Positions 44,861 through 55,522 of a DNA stretch of 64,000 nucleotides are shown here, piece after piece. The stretch's first letter is position 1. Each line of letters opens with the position of its first letter. The stretch is from Macrothele yani. Its lineage: Eukaryota > Arthropoda > Arachnida > Araneae > Macrothelidae. A program made the translations under genes and the position numbers. Location: positions 48,378,905-48,442,904 of the forward strand of contig CM077010.1 in the NCBI GenBank assembly GCA_039090855.1, in the 5' to 3' direction. The notes beneath the pieces were generated by a model, which worked only from the letters and a program-made list of their open reading frames with translations, was not told the DNA's origin and made no database searches.

Positions 44861-47490
44861 TATTAGTCTCCACCTTTCTAAGAACATTTTGCTTCACATC
44901 ACACAATTGCAACACATCTTCATTCCTCGCACAATCAGAACATGTCTTGCCACAAACCCCCAGTAAGTAACACATTTCTCCAGCACACAAACAACTCCTA
45001 TGTTTCTTTTGCAGTACCCAGGTTTCACTGCCATACACCAGAGTAAGCAATTACACTCTCCTACACAGCCATGTGCGATTCTCTTGAGAACCCATCATTC
45101 CTGTGAAAACCTCCCAGAGCAGCCATGACTTTCAATGACAAATTCACTCGCCTACTAATTTCACTATTCAATTTGTTCTCTCTGTCAAACATGCTTCCTA
45201 AATACACAAGCTCACTCACCTGGTCGATCACTGTGCCACTTACACTTACATTACATTCAGTGCTACCAGTTCCTTTCTCAAAAACCATAACTTTGGTTTT
45301 TCCCTTATTTATACTCAGTTTGAATTTCATGCAAAGTTCGTACATCTGGGACAACATACCATGCATCTCACTTTTGCTCTCTGCCAACAGGATAGTTTCA
45401 TCAGCATACAGCAATCTGCACACACAGATATCACCAAGACATAAACCAGTATTATCTATTTTGGCTTCACACATGCACGCATCCATAAATATATTAAACA
45501 GCCATGGAGACATTACACAACCTTGTTTAACTCCTACACCAATAGAAAACCATTTTGATAAAACACCATTCACTCGTACACAGGCTCTACTATCAGCATA
45601 CATGGCTTTTACACTATTAAGTAGATTCCCAGTAACACCATATTAATTCAATACCTTCCACAAAAGTGTCCTATTTACTCGGTCATAAGCTTTCCATAAA
45701 TCTATGAAGGCAGCAAAAACTTTCTTACCAACAGCCTGATACTTTTCAATCATCATGCGTAATGCAAAAATTAGGTTAGTGCAGTCTTTACCAGGCATAA
45801 AACCACTCTGAACATCCCACACTTTTTCTGATGTAAGACCCCATACTTTTTCAATAACAACCTTACCAAACACTTTCCCTGGCACACTTAATAGGCTAAT
45901 ACCACAATAGTTCTTGCAGTCAATCTGACCACCTTTTCCCTTATACAAGGGAGCAATGATAGCATCCCTCCAATCCCCAGGGACCATTGCAAACTCCCAG
46001 CACAACTGACAAATTTCAGTTAACCAATCAATTACAGAGTCACCACCATGTTTTAACATCTCGGCAGTTATGCCATCAACTCCCGGAGCCTTGCCATTCT
46101 GAAGAGACTTTAGAGCTTTACACACTTCTTCTCTTGAGATCTCTCCTGTGCTTTTATCCTTCACTGTGCCATCATTTGCATCTGTCTCAGAATCATCTTT
46201 GCTTTCCTGATTTAATTTTATGAAATAACGTGGATAGAGCGATGACATCGTCCATTTACATTATCTCCACGTATTTAATATATATTAGAAATATTCACCC
46301 CATCTTTCACTTAACTCATTGGGCTCCCATATCATTTTCCCAACCCTATTCTTCACACAACTTAACACATTGTTTCTCCAATTTTTCCTGAGTCTCATGT
46401 ACTTCCAGAAAGATTTCTATCTTTTCAAAAAGCCAATTCATGCCTTTCCACCTTCTTCTTCTTGTCTTTTGCCTTACTCTGGTGAACCAGTTTAGCGGCT
46501 TAACGCTTCTTACAGCGATATTCATCCACAGAAACTCTACCTTGCAACATCCCCAAATAGGCTTCCTTCTTTCTCTCTACTGCCTCTTCAATCTCACTAT
46601 TCCACCAAACATCACCTCTATTGTTACCCACTATTGTGGTGCCGCAGACCTCTTCAGCAGCAGGGACTACACAGTTCTTAAAACATTCCCACTTCTTTTC
46701 TACATCCCTCTCATAAGACTTCAGCTCCTTCAGTCATTCTCTGAGTACATCAGAATAACACTGATGATTTTCAGGGAGCCTTTCAACCTTTATTCTTTCC
46801 ATCCTGGGCCTCTTCCTATTCCTTTCCCTCCAACCAATATTTAGTTTCACTGGTGACACTACCAAGTAATGATCAGAGCCAACATTCGCACCTCTCATCA
46901 CATGAGTGTCAACAAGTGTTTCAGATGCTGATCATAGACAAATCTATCGCACTCTTTTGAACAAGAGTACGATTTTCCCAAGTATATGTGTGGATATACT
47001 TGTGGTTAAAAAATGTGTTGGATACATACAAACCATTTTCAATGCACAGTTCAATAAATTTTTCATCATTATCATTCACACAATAATCATTAAACTTACC
47101 CAGAACATTGTCAGAAATAGCATTCTGCACACCTACTCTAGCATTGAAATCCCCTGCTATTATAACTTTCTCTTTAGCACCAAACTGGCTCAAAACAGCT
47201 TTTAGCTCATTCCAGAAATCATCCTTCCTATCAGAGGGTTCAGAGTCACTAGGAGCATACACTACAACAATTACTATTATCTGAAGTTTCACTTTCAAAC
47301 GTATCGAAAAAATTCTCTCTCTTATGCAACTATAGTGAATCAAGTTGTTCTTCATCTGAAATCACACATACATCAGCCTGTCCTCTCACATTATCTAATA
47401 CTCCGGATCACACACTCACCGTTCCATTCACTTCTTCTATACCAATTTCCTTCTTTTTGGTTTCATTTACACACAGCACATCCAATCTAT
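44861..47490 (-). pseudogene. LINE-A endonuclease/reverse transcriptase (copy 2), broken
   Basis: Read leftward: endonuclease GDFNARVG (about 47165) and THTYTWENRT (about 46985); then GKAPGVDGITAEMLKHGGDS (about 46085), WRDAIIAPLYKGKGGQIDCK, FAAFIDLWKAYDRVNRTLLW (motif A, about 45700), GVKQGCVMSPWLFNIF (motif B, about 45520), YADETILLAES (motif C, YADE in place of YADD, about 45405) and YGSETWVLQKKHRS. Stops and frame changes near 45640, 46260, 46900 and 47360. Longer and better preserved than copy 1. Confidence 0.86.
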
Positions 47491-47512
47491 ACTTATTCAA
47501 ATAATTAAATAC

Positions 47513-47760
47513 ATCACTCTTTCCACGTTCCAGAAACACATAGCGACCGAAAAATTGTTTTTCAGCCGCCGCCGTGGAATTGAACCACGGAACTCTCGAT
47601 AACTAGCCAAGCGCATTACATTTACACCACAGTGGCCAACAATCCACGGTGCTATGTGTATTTTTAAGTCAGCTTCTGACATCATAAATCTGTAAGATGG
47701 GCTCAGTTACTGAGACGTCTCCATTTAATGGGCATTAACGGCACTGGCTATATATATATA
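47513..47760 (-). repeat. SINE-like tRNA-derived unit, copy 1
   Basis: On the minus strand a B-box-like GGTTCAATTCC (47575-47585) sits in GTTCCGTGGTTCAATTCCAC, preceded by an A-box-like GTGGTGTAAATGTAATGCGC. The spacing suits a tRNA-derived promoter, but there is no full cloverleaf. The body (AGCCGCCGCC, AATTTTTCGGTCGCTATGTG) is shared with copy 2. Confidence 0.7.
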
Positions 47761-47846
47761 TTATAAGCAGTTAAATCCAAAGGGCGAGATCCAAGGTGAA
47801 AATCCTCCAAATACATGGCGTCAGTAAATAATTCAATACATTGCTC

Positions 47847-48050
47847 TTTCCACGTTCTAGAAACACATAGCGACCGGAAAATTGTTTTTCAGCCGCCGCC
47901 TTTAAATTGAACCACGGAACTCTCGATAACTAGCCGAGCACGTTACATTTACGCCACGGTGACCAACAATCCACGGTGCTATGTGTATTTTTAAGTCAGC
48001 TTCTGACATCATAAATCCGTACGATGGACTCAGCTACTGAGACGTCTCTA
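47847..48050 (-). repeat. SINE-like tRNA-derived unit, copy 2
   Basis: Same unit as copy 1 about 335 bp away, in the same orientation, beginning at CTCTTTCCACGTTCTAGAAA. The B box GGTTCAATTTA is weakened. Because AATACATYRCTCTTTCCACG precedes both copies, this looks like a tandem duplication of a SINE plus flank rather than two independent insertions. Confidence 0.68.
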
Positions 48051-48214
48051 TTCATCTCTTCATATTCATCTCTTCAATCACCTCATTCATCGTGCTGACA
48101 GCTTGTATAGGCTTATGAAAATCTGTGCACATTTGTCTGTGCACACAAGGCATTCATAATGTGAATTTGAGGTGCAGAAACTGGCAACAGTTCCTGCACC
48201 TCCAATTCACAATA

Positions 48215-49090
48215 GAGGGTGTTTCAAAACTAATGGAACAAACTTTTAAGAGGTGATATAACACACCGAAACAAGCACTTTTCATCATAGAAAGCATGGT
48301 CACAAGTTGCGCAGTTAGGCGCTGGAGGGCGCTTTCCATTTCCCCACACACACCGTCTTTCGCAACGCAAAGACCCATATCTTTACCGGAATGTCTGGAT
48401 GAGAGGACGTACCTTATTTTCCTTCAACAAATTTTGCCTGAATTGATCCAGCATGTACCAGCAGCCGTCCCCGTGAAATTTGGCTCCAGCCTGATTTAGC
48501 GCCAGCTCATTTCAGCACTCAGGTGCGTGATTACTTGAATGCCACATTTCCAGGCCAATGGTTTGGCCGATGTGTACCTATCGCTTGGCCCCCACAATCG
48601 CCAGATCTGTCCCCTCTAGATTTCTTTTTATGGAGACATCTTAAGTCCGTAATGTACGACACTCCCATTGATTCCAATGAGACACTAGTCGCCAGATGTT
48701 CAGTCGCTGCAGCAGCTATCCAGGAAATGCCTGGTATTTTCCACAACATACGGGCATCTTTACGTCGATGATGTGAAGTGTGTATCAGGAGTGGCTGTCG
48801 CCCTTTTGAGCAGCTTTTGTAAATGTAATTAATTTCAGTATTTACTTATTTGTTTGCAAATTTGATGTAATTTTGTGATGTCACGGTTTGTTTTTATTTC
48901 ATCTGCAATAAAGCTTTGTTTCGATTTGTTGTGCCATTCTTGTCTTTGCGTTGTGAAAAACAGCCTATATGGGAAAACGGAAAGCGCCTAACTGCGTAAC
49001 TTGCGGCCATGCATTGTAGGATGGAAAGTGCATGTTTCGGTGTGTTCTATCACCCCTTAAAGTTTGTTCCATTATTTTTGAAACACCCTG
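48215..49090 (+). mobile_element. Tc1/mariner-type element, internally deleted (876 bp)
   Basis: Ends GAGGGTGTTTCAAAACTAAT (48215) and, read inward from the right, CAGGGTGTTTCAAAAATAAT (49090), with longer shared AATGGAACAAACTTT and CACCGAAACA subterminals. TA at 48213-48214 and 49091-49092. Only the C-terminal part of a transposase is present. It may be a large internal deletion derivative. Confidence 0.85.
48523..48771 (+). pseudogene. Tc1/mariner-type transposase C-terminus
   Basis: AWPPQSPDLSPLDFFLWRHL (about 48577-48636) contains the last catalytic acidic residue region (SPDL..LDFFLWG-type block). It is followed by VAAAAIQEMPGIFHNIRASL, the usual tail of this transposase lineage. The first two catalytic Asp residues are absent. 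Confidence 0.8.
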
Positions 49091-49092
49091 TA

Positions 49093-49530
49093 TAGTTCAT
49101 GGTCTGATGGTATGAGAAATGAAGATGTGTTCCAATTGTGTGATGTGAAGCAAAATGTTGTTAGCAAGGTGGAAACTAATATGCTTTGGTGGTTTCTCCA
49201 CGTTGAAAGAATGAGTGATGAGATGCTTACTAAGAAAATCTTTTTAGCCCAAGTGGCAGGAAGGAAAGGCAGAGGAAGGCCAAGGAAGACATGGGTGGAT
49301 CAGATTCAGGAGTGTCTGCATGAGAAAAAGATTATGAGTATGAAGTATAAAAGATATTGTGTATGGTGTGTAATGGATATTAGTGAAGCCCGAGTTGTAT
49401 GTCAAGATCGCTGTAAATAGAGAAGTTTGATACTACAACAGTAAGTAAAAATATCTGGTAGTTTGTATTTCTTTTTGGAGCTAACCTATGAATCTCAGAG
49501 AACAGCTTAGTGATGTGTATGTATGTAAGC
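49093..49530 (+). mobile_element. LINE-A copy 4: 3' fragment
   Basis: The C-terminal coding region reads RNEDVFQLCDVKQNVVSKVE, WFLHVERMSDEMLTKKIF and GRGRPRKTWVDQIQECLHEK, then the 3' UTR and GTAT repeats at about 49515. The last 102 codons are open, the best-preserved tail of the four copies, but 5' truncated at the neighbouring element. Confidence 0.92.
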
Positions 49531-50094
49531 ATTTTTAGGTATGACGCGTCGAAGGAGGTGATTTCCGATGCTAAGAGACAACAGGTGAGAACTTCCCTAC
49601 TCACTGGTTCCCTGCAGGGCTAAAATTTTAAGGCCCATTACCACGACAGCCCCACTCTTTTGTTCATCCCCCACCCATTGTTGTCTCCCCCATTGCTTGC
49701 TGGGGACATAATTGCCGGGGAGAGAGATCTCAATGTACCCTTAAGAAGAATCAAGTGACAAAGAAGCCCTCTTCCTCCTTTCAGATCAAGAATGTTTACT
49801 GCCATGCTTTCCACAAGAATTCTGCTCTAGGGTGATATTACTACAGAACCCTTCGTCTGCTCTCTTCTTGCTGCAAATCACATCTGTTTAGACCCAGGAA
49901 GTGCTTGCTGCACCCCGAAAATCAGGGAATTCCACTGTCATCAAGTGCCAAGAAAAAAATCCAACTATACCATAATGTTCCATGAAATTGTTGTTCATAG
50001 TTCTATGTTGTTACTTTCTTTTTAAACCTTTGTATATTTGTGACGTTTTAGTAATGAGTGCCAAGTACTAATACATCTCCTTTTTTTCTTTCAG
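49530..50094. other. Intron sequence before exon D
   Basis: No element recognised. A strong polypyrimidine tract (CTCCTTTTTTTCTTTCAG) ends at 50094. Confidence 0.55.
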
Positions 50095-50337
50095 TGTTGT
50101 GCTGTTTCATATATTGAAAATCTTTCTGATGAATCCCTTAATGTTAGCAAAGAGGAATATGATAGATATTTATCTGGTGAAGCTGTACCACCTGGAGCTA
50201 GTGACCAAACTGCCACAATGAGTGAAGACTTGCGACTGATATATCAGAATCTAGCTAGGATTACTGAGCTTCAGGAGAAACAGGCCAAACTCATTGCAGA
50301 TGCTGTCTCTCTTAGAGAAGAAATAATTAAATCTATG
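50095..50337 (+). CDS. RABGEF1: Rabex-5 exon D: end of VPS9 domain and start of coiled coil
   Basis: Joins exon C in phase 0 (FTNL then CCAVSYIENLSDESLNVSKE). EEYDRYLSGE closes the VPS9 domain; after a short Pro/Ser/Thr linker, LRLIYQNLARITELQEKQAK with LIADAVSLREEIIKSM forms the C-terminal coiled coil that, in the family, binds Rabaptin-5. The donor GTGAGT starts at 50338 in phase 0. The remaining C-terminal residues should lie in a further exon, which I did not find before the window end. Confidence 0.93.
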
Positions 50338-50649
50338 GTGAGTGGGAAACAGAAGTTTGGATGACAATTGGTGGCTCAAAAATTTATGTATGATCAGTGG
50401 TGTGAGTGAGGTAATGTGATTGATATAATGGAACAGAGTAGTTGTCTTCTTAATTTATTCATATTTTTTTACCAAATTAATTAATTTTACCAGATGTGCT
50501 TGTGAAAGCCCCTCATGGAAATGAATGTTTTGCATTTATTGCTGCCTTTGAAAATATTAAATTGTGTTGTACATGTTTATGCTGTCTCTCCCTGCAATTG
50601 CTGTTTTGCTCTCCTCCCTTCACTTACTGCTACTGCTCAGTCTACGTAT

Positions 50650-51130
50650 GTCATCATCATCAGCTATTCTCAATCCACTGTTGTTTGAATTTATTCCCAA
50701 GTCTCTTCCAAAACTCTGCCATTGACAATTTTCTTCCATGTCATTCCAGCATTCTTTCAAATTTTATCCTCCTGCCCCAGTGGTGTAGTGGTATGGCTTC
50801 TGACCATTTGTCCAAGATGAGTCTGGATTCAAATCCCAGTGAGGTATGGATATTGTGGTTGTCTTACAGCACTGGTTTCTCCCTTCCCTGGAGTCAGTAA
50901 CCCTAAATAAGGGACGGACAACTGCTTATATCCCATTGAGTTGCTAGCGGTGATTGTTAAACCCCCCAATCAAATAAATAAATAAATAAAAATTCATCCT
51001 CCCATCTTACATGTAGTCTTTTGGGTCTTTTTCTATTCTTTGGAATTCAGTCTAGTATTTAAGTTGTCTAATGGATTGGTGGTCAGTTCTAGCAATATGT
51101 TCATCTTGTTGCCACTTGAGTGGGGCCAGC
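50650..51130 (-). mobile_element. LINE-B copy 4: 3' fragment carrying a SINE
   Basis: From CATCATCATCAGCTATTCTC onward it tracks the LINE-B 3' end (compare 60532-60780): TCAATCCACTG, CTTCCATGTCATTCC, then after the SINE CCTCCCATCTTACATGTAGT and TGGATTGGTGGTCAG. Diverged and without a usable frame. Confidence 0.82.
50773..50996 (+). mobile_element. tRNA-derived SINE (SINE-2), older copy
   Basis: A-box-like AGTGGTGTAGTGGTATGGC and B-box-like GATTCAAATCC (about 50828) lie at the 5' end, followed by the same body as 53414-53657 (GTCTTACAGCACTGGTTTCT, GGGACGGACAACTGCTTATA) and an AAAT-repeat tail. Imperfect direct repeats AATTTTATCCTCC / AATTCATCCTCC flank it inside LINE-B. Confidence 0.85.
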
Positions 51131-51900
51131 TGAAACCTGTAAGCAAAGCATCAGGATCCCATGTCTAGAAGAGATACAATTGATAAGGCAACTTTTTTAA
51201 ATGTTAAGTAGGATTTTTTTTTCTTGAGCTCCTGTTGCCTTATTTAATTTAATACCCGGGAAAAACAAGGAGTAAACCCAATAACGCATGGGTAAAAGTA
51301 TTCCGTCATACGACAGAAACTCCGTCATCCGTTGTTCTGTCAGACACACTCCGTCTCCATCAAACTCTTTGCCATAACAAAAAAACTTCAGATTCTGTCT
51401 TTTTATTTTTTGTACTGAAAACGTAAAATAAATTCACCGCATGGTGAGGAGGGATCGTAAGTACGCATTTGTGCCTCAACAATCTTCAAATGAATTTGGA
51501 TGGTGTTCCGTTCTCTTTTGCTGTGCCAAGATGCGTGATGTCACCCAGTAATTCCTTTAGCTCTCTTTGGACTCCGGCACCTTGTTGAGTTTGTGAAGCC
51601 CGTGAGATGATATCACCCAGCAATGTGCATGCATTTTCGGCTTTACCAAGTGCCGCTGAGGAGAGTCCGGAAGGAGGAGCTATTTGTTTCTCGGCGCATG
51701 CAGCACGTGTTTCCATTTCCGCTTGCATTTCTTTATTTACCGTTTGTGCACTGTATTGTAACTCAGCAGTTGCAGTGCTATTATTAGGCTAGTATAGTAA
51801 GAAGTACTACTCTTCCAAGAATGTGTTGAAAGAACATTACGAATTTATGCATCCTCCAGTTTTGCCATTTTGCATCAACATGTGTTTGCAAGTAAGCTTT
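51130..51900. other. Intron sequence, origin unknown; one unrecognised ORF
   Basis: 51300-51840 is less AT-rich than its surroundings, with CGTCATACGACAGAAACTCC repeated loosely. A minus-strand ORF of 80 codons (51486-51728; Ala/Glu-rich, LLGDIISRASQTQQG) has no recognised family and no splice context. It may be a remnant of an element not identified here. Confidence 0.35.
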
Positions 51901-52045
51901 TCATTTATGTGAGAGTTTTTTTTGTTTTGTTTTTATTTATGTGAGTTTTTTTTTGTGTTTTTTTTTTATTTATGTGAGTTTTTTTTTTTGTGTGTGTGTG
52001 TTTTTTTTTTATTTATGTGAGTTTTTTTTTTATTATTATTATTAC
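51900..52045. repeat. T-rich minisatellite
   Basis: About five copies of ATTTATGTGAGTTTTTTTTT with variable T-runs and an interspersed GTGTGTGTG, ending just left of the hAT-like element. Confidence 0.85.
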
Positions 52046-52278
52046 TTGTTCTTGAGCAGGGTGTCTACTGGTCATGAAAAAGTCATGAAATTGAGCAGGT
52101 GGTCATGAAAAAGTAATGAAATTGAGTAGGTGGTCATGAAATTTTTATTCATTTATTTTTTGTATCAGCACCTAAATGAAGACAAGTTTGCACACCTAGA
52201 AGAAAACACGAACCGGCACCCTTATAAACCGCTGTGTAGTCGATGCCCCATGACATACATATATATATATGTAAACAT

Positions 52279-52796
52279 ATGTCTTCATCAAAAGCTGATG
52301 TTGTGAAGAGGGAATATTTACAATTTTGTGAATCTTCTAAAAAACAACTGAAACAGTTCAATCCTAAGGAGGACAAACTTGATCACTTCCTGATGAATTT
52401 ACTATAAAGTGCGAACCATGACTTTATCAAGTTCTTACAGAAGCTGCTATGCATGTTTCATGGCAATGCTGCAGTTGAAAGAGGCTTTTCTTTAACAAAG
52501 AACTTTTAATTGAAAACTTAGAAGAAGATGCAGTTGTTGCAGAAAAAAGTGTTTACAGTGCAATACAATCGTTAGGTTCTTTAGCTAATAGTGAGAAAGA
52601 ACTGAATGTGGACATCACAAAATCAATGATATTAGCTGTCAAAAATGCTTCATCAAAAAGAGTAGAAGCCTTAAAGAAGAAATCTGACGAAGATGAAGTG
52701 GCCAATCGTAAAAGGAGAGCAGTCCAAGAACTAAAAGAACTCAAAGATAAGAAAAGAAAGCTTATAGAAAAGGCAAAAGAAGAAGTGAAGTTCTAG
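52279..52796 (+). pseudogene. hAT-like transposase C-terminus, broken
   Basis: After a start-like MSSSKADVVKREYLQFCESS (52279) and a stop near 52405, the frame reads CMFHGNAAVERGFSLTKN, the hAT dimerisation block with canonical VERGFS. It then shifts and continues ENLEEDAVVAEKS to a Lys/Glu-rich helix ending KEEVKF (stop at 52794-52796). It parallels the C-terminus of the transposase at 42183-44462; the DDE catalytic half is missing. Confidence 0.85.
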
Positions 52797-53413
52797 ATTC
52801 TGAGATGAGAAGTTTAGCTAAGATACTTAAACACTGAGTCTTTTACTGTGAAATTTCAGTCTCTATAAATTTTGTACATTCATAGTTTTTATATCGCCTT
52901 AATAAAAACTTGTAAGTTTTTACAGCATTAAAATGTTAAAAGAAATTGTGTATTAATAGATGTAATGATAAATATCTCTGAAAATAGCCATACCCCATGC
53001 TAGATGACAGTTGAGTGTTTTTCTTTAAACACATGGAATTTGGGGAATGGCATAGTGCAAGCCATACATAATTACATTATTCATGTTAAGCAATTTTAGT
53101 GACATTAGAATTACATTCAGCTTTCATCTCAACTAGCTTTCGGGTAGAGGTTCATTAAAAAGCATCCCCCACCACCACCACCTCCATACAGCCATTTTAG
53201 CAGCAATATTATAGACACATCAGTTTTGCCTAAACTATTGTTGCATGGAATTAATTTCAGTGTTTATAAAAATAAACAAGAAAGATGACACCGAATTTTC
53301 GGGTGTAATAAGCACGTCTTTTGAATCCGTACTAACGCAAATTAAATTTATCAAAGCTATTCAAAGTCAGTGGAACCGGTATGAAAAACAATAGATCTGA
53401 CGAAAGAAAGAAG

Positions 53414-53623
53414 CCGCACCGGTGGCGCAGTGGTCTAAGCGATGGCCTCTGATCATTCGTCCGAACGGGGTGTCCGGGTTCGAATCCCAGTGAGGCACAT
53501 GGATGTTGTGTTTGTCTTACGGCACTAGCTTTCTCCCTTCCCTGGAACCAGTTACCTTAAATTAGGGACGGGCAACTGCTTATAGCCCATTGAGTTGCTC
53601 ACGGCGGTCGTTAAACCTTCAAT

Positions 53624-53655
<32 letters not shown>

Positions 53656-53657
53656 GC
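53414..53657 (+). mobile_element. tRNA-derived SINE (SINE-2), young copy
   Basis: A-box GTGGCGCAGTGGTCTAAGC (about 53424) and B-box GGTTCGAATCC (about 53478) match pol III internal promoter consensus closely. The A-rich tail is at 53626-53654. A perfect 10-bp target duplication AAGAAAGAAG flanks it (53404-53413, 53658-53667). The tRNA-like head resembles a long-variable-arm tRNA (Leu/Ser-like) but is not a tRNA gene. Confidence 0.92.
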
Positions 53658-55049
53658 AAGAAAGAAGATTTTAAATTGGGTTTCTAATCCCTCAGATATT
53701 GCTGTAAACGGAATCGTGAGCTTACGAACTCTTAAAAACAGAGATATTGACAAAAATAAGATGTGACTTTACGTCCCCTGGTGGGAAAACCATGCATTAT
53801 TTTAGGAAGAAAGTATTCTCAAAAGGTTTATCCATATGAGCGGTATCGGTCCAAGAAAAAAAAAAAATTAGTCGAGTTTTCAGGAGCCCAAATTTTGCTA
53901 CAAATACTTCAGAAGCAGAAATTAACACTTATGACCCCTGGTGGCCAAACCATTCTTTACCAAACATTAGAAATTATGTGAAAAATATTTTCCATCAGGT
54001 CCTGTATGCGATACAGGAAGAATTTTTCAAATCGGAGCTTTAGAAGCAGAAATAATGCAGAAAACGCAATTTGCCTTTGTGCCCCCTAGCGGAAAGTCTA
54101 TGATTTACTTGTAAATTTTGAATTTATAGGGAAAACATTTTGCATCGGAAACACTATTCAACAAAGAAGGAATTTTTCAAATCAGACTCTTAGAAGTAGA
54201 GATATTGACAAAAATAAGATATACATCTACGCCCCCTGGCGTAGAAACCATGCATTATTTCAAGAAGAAAATTTTCCTAAAAGGTTTGTCGACATGAGTA
54301 GTATCGGTCAGCAAACGACTTTTTTCAATCAAGATTTTAGAAGCTCATATTTTGCTGCAAATACATCAGAAGTGGAAATTAAGACTTACACCACCTGGTG
54401 GCCAAACCATGTTTTTACAAAAATTTGAAATTATGTGCAAACGATTTCTCATCAGGAGCTGTATCCAGTGCAGAAAGAATTTTTCAAATCGGAGATTTAG
54501 AAGCAGAGATATAGGGGGAAATGAAATTTACCGCTACACCCCCTAGCGGAAAGTCTATTAATTACTTAAAAATTTTGAAATTATATGAAAAACATGTCAC
54601 ACGGAAAACACTATCCAACAAAGAACGAATTTTTCAAATCGGACTCCTAGAAGTACAGATATTGACAAAAATAAAATGTACATCTACGCCCCCTGGCAGA
54701 GAAACTGTGGAATATTTTGAGAAGAAAATATTCCGAAAACGTTTATCAATTTGAGTGGCATCAGTCCACGAAAGAATTTTTTTCAATCGATATTTTAGAA
54801 GCTCAGAGTTTATGGCAAATACATCAGAAGTAAAAATTAACACTTACGCCCCCTGGGGACCAAAGTATTCTTTACCAAAAATTTGAAATTATATGCAAAA
54901 GATTTTCCATCAAGAGGTGTATCCGCTGAAGAAAACATTTTTCAAATCGGAGTATTAGAAGAAAAGTTATCGGGGAAAATGTAATTTACTTTTACGACCC
55001 CTAGCGGAAAATCTATGCATAATTTGAAAAAGTAATTATATCTAAAATA

Positions 55050-55522
55050 TTGGACATCCAATTGCAGGAAGGAGTAATTTACTGCATCGACTGTAACTGC
55101 GGACTCAGCTATATAGGAGAAACAGGGAGAAGTATTAAGGTCTGAATGAAAGAACACCAAGGAGCTATTAGGAACATTGGGAACAAAACAGGGCTAGACA
55201 GACATATACAAGCAAGTGGACACTCCATAAATTGGGACTCAGTGAAAATAATCGCCCACCAGTCAAACTTAGTAAAGAGGAAACTAGAAGAAGGGATCGA
55301 AATAGCAAGAAGAAGAAGTACCACAATTAACGATAATTGCGGATGGACTCTTCCAATTGAGTGGCAGCAACTACTTCAGTGACATAGTCCTGATGACGAA
55401 CTAGGCTTTAGTTAAAAAATTTGACAACCAACTTTCATGAAAAATAACCTCTATAAGACCCGTAAAAAAGTTATTCCACAATCACTATGAATAGAGGTGC
55501 CATAAATGCATTTACAACTAGG
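55050..55522 (+). mobile_element. PLE-3: 5'-truncated PLE-1-family fragment
   Basis: Direct repeat TCTAAAATA (55041-55049 and 55523-55531) flanks 473 bp matching the PLE-1 3' end, finishing in the same terminal CCATAAATGCATTTACAACT. It carries the GIY-YIG coding tail; an AAGGTCTGAATG stop replaces an Arg codon at about 55143. Inserted in the satellite array. Confidence 0.9.
55390..55428 (+). ncRNA. Defective hammerhead ribozyme-like motif (PLE-3)
   Basis: Same layout as in PLE-1 (CTGATGA near 55390), but the GAAA core reads AAAA and stem II has lost bases (TTAGTTAAAAAATTTGAC). The invariant G12 is therefore missing and cleavage is not expected. Confidence 0.6.

Larger units (their letters stand above)
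41430..48210 (-). mobile_element. LINE-A copy 2, interrupted by a hAT-like element and by SINE-like units
   Basis: The 3' end is at about 41430-41480 (inverted GTAT repeats and the conserved GAATCTCAGAG terminus, with an A/T run at 41487-41508). LINE sequence continues to 41798, resumes at 44861 after the hAT-like insert, and extends to at least 47490. The portion around 48055-48210 may be further LINE or flank. Orientation is opposite to the host gene. Confidence 0.85.

Noticed and set aside
51486..51728. 80-codon minus-strand ORF
   Set aside because: No recognised domain, no splice or promoter context, and low-complexity Ala/Glu content; recorded only as an unexplained stretch.
53424..53490. 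tRNA gene
   Set aside because: A and B boxes fit, but the sequence continues into a SINE body with an A-tail and target duplication, and no proper acceptor-stem closure was seen.
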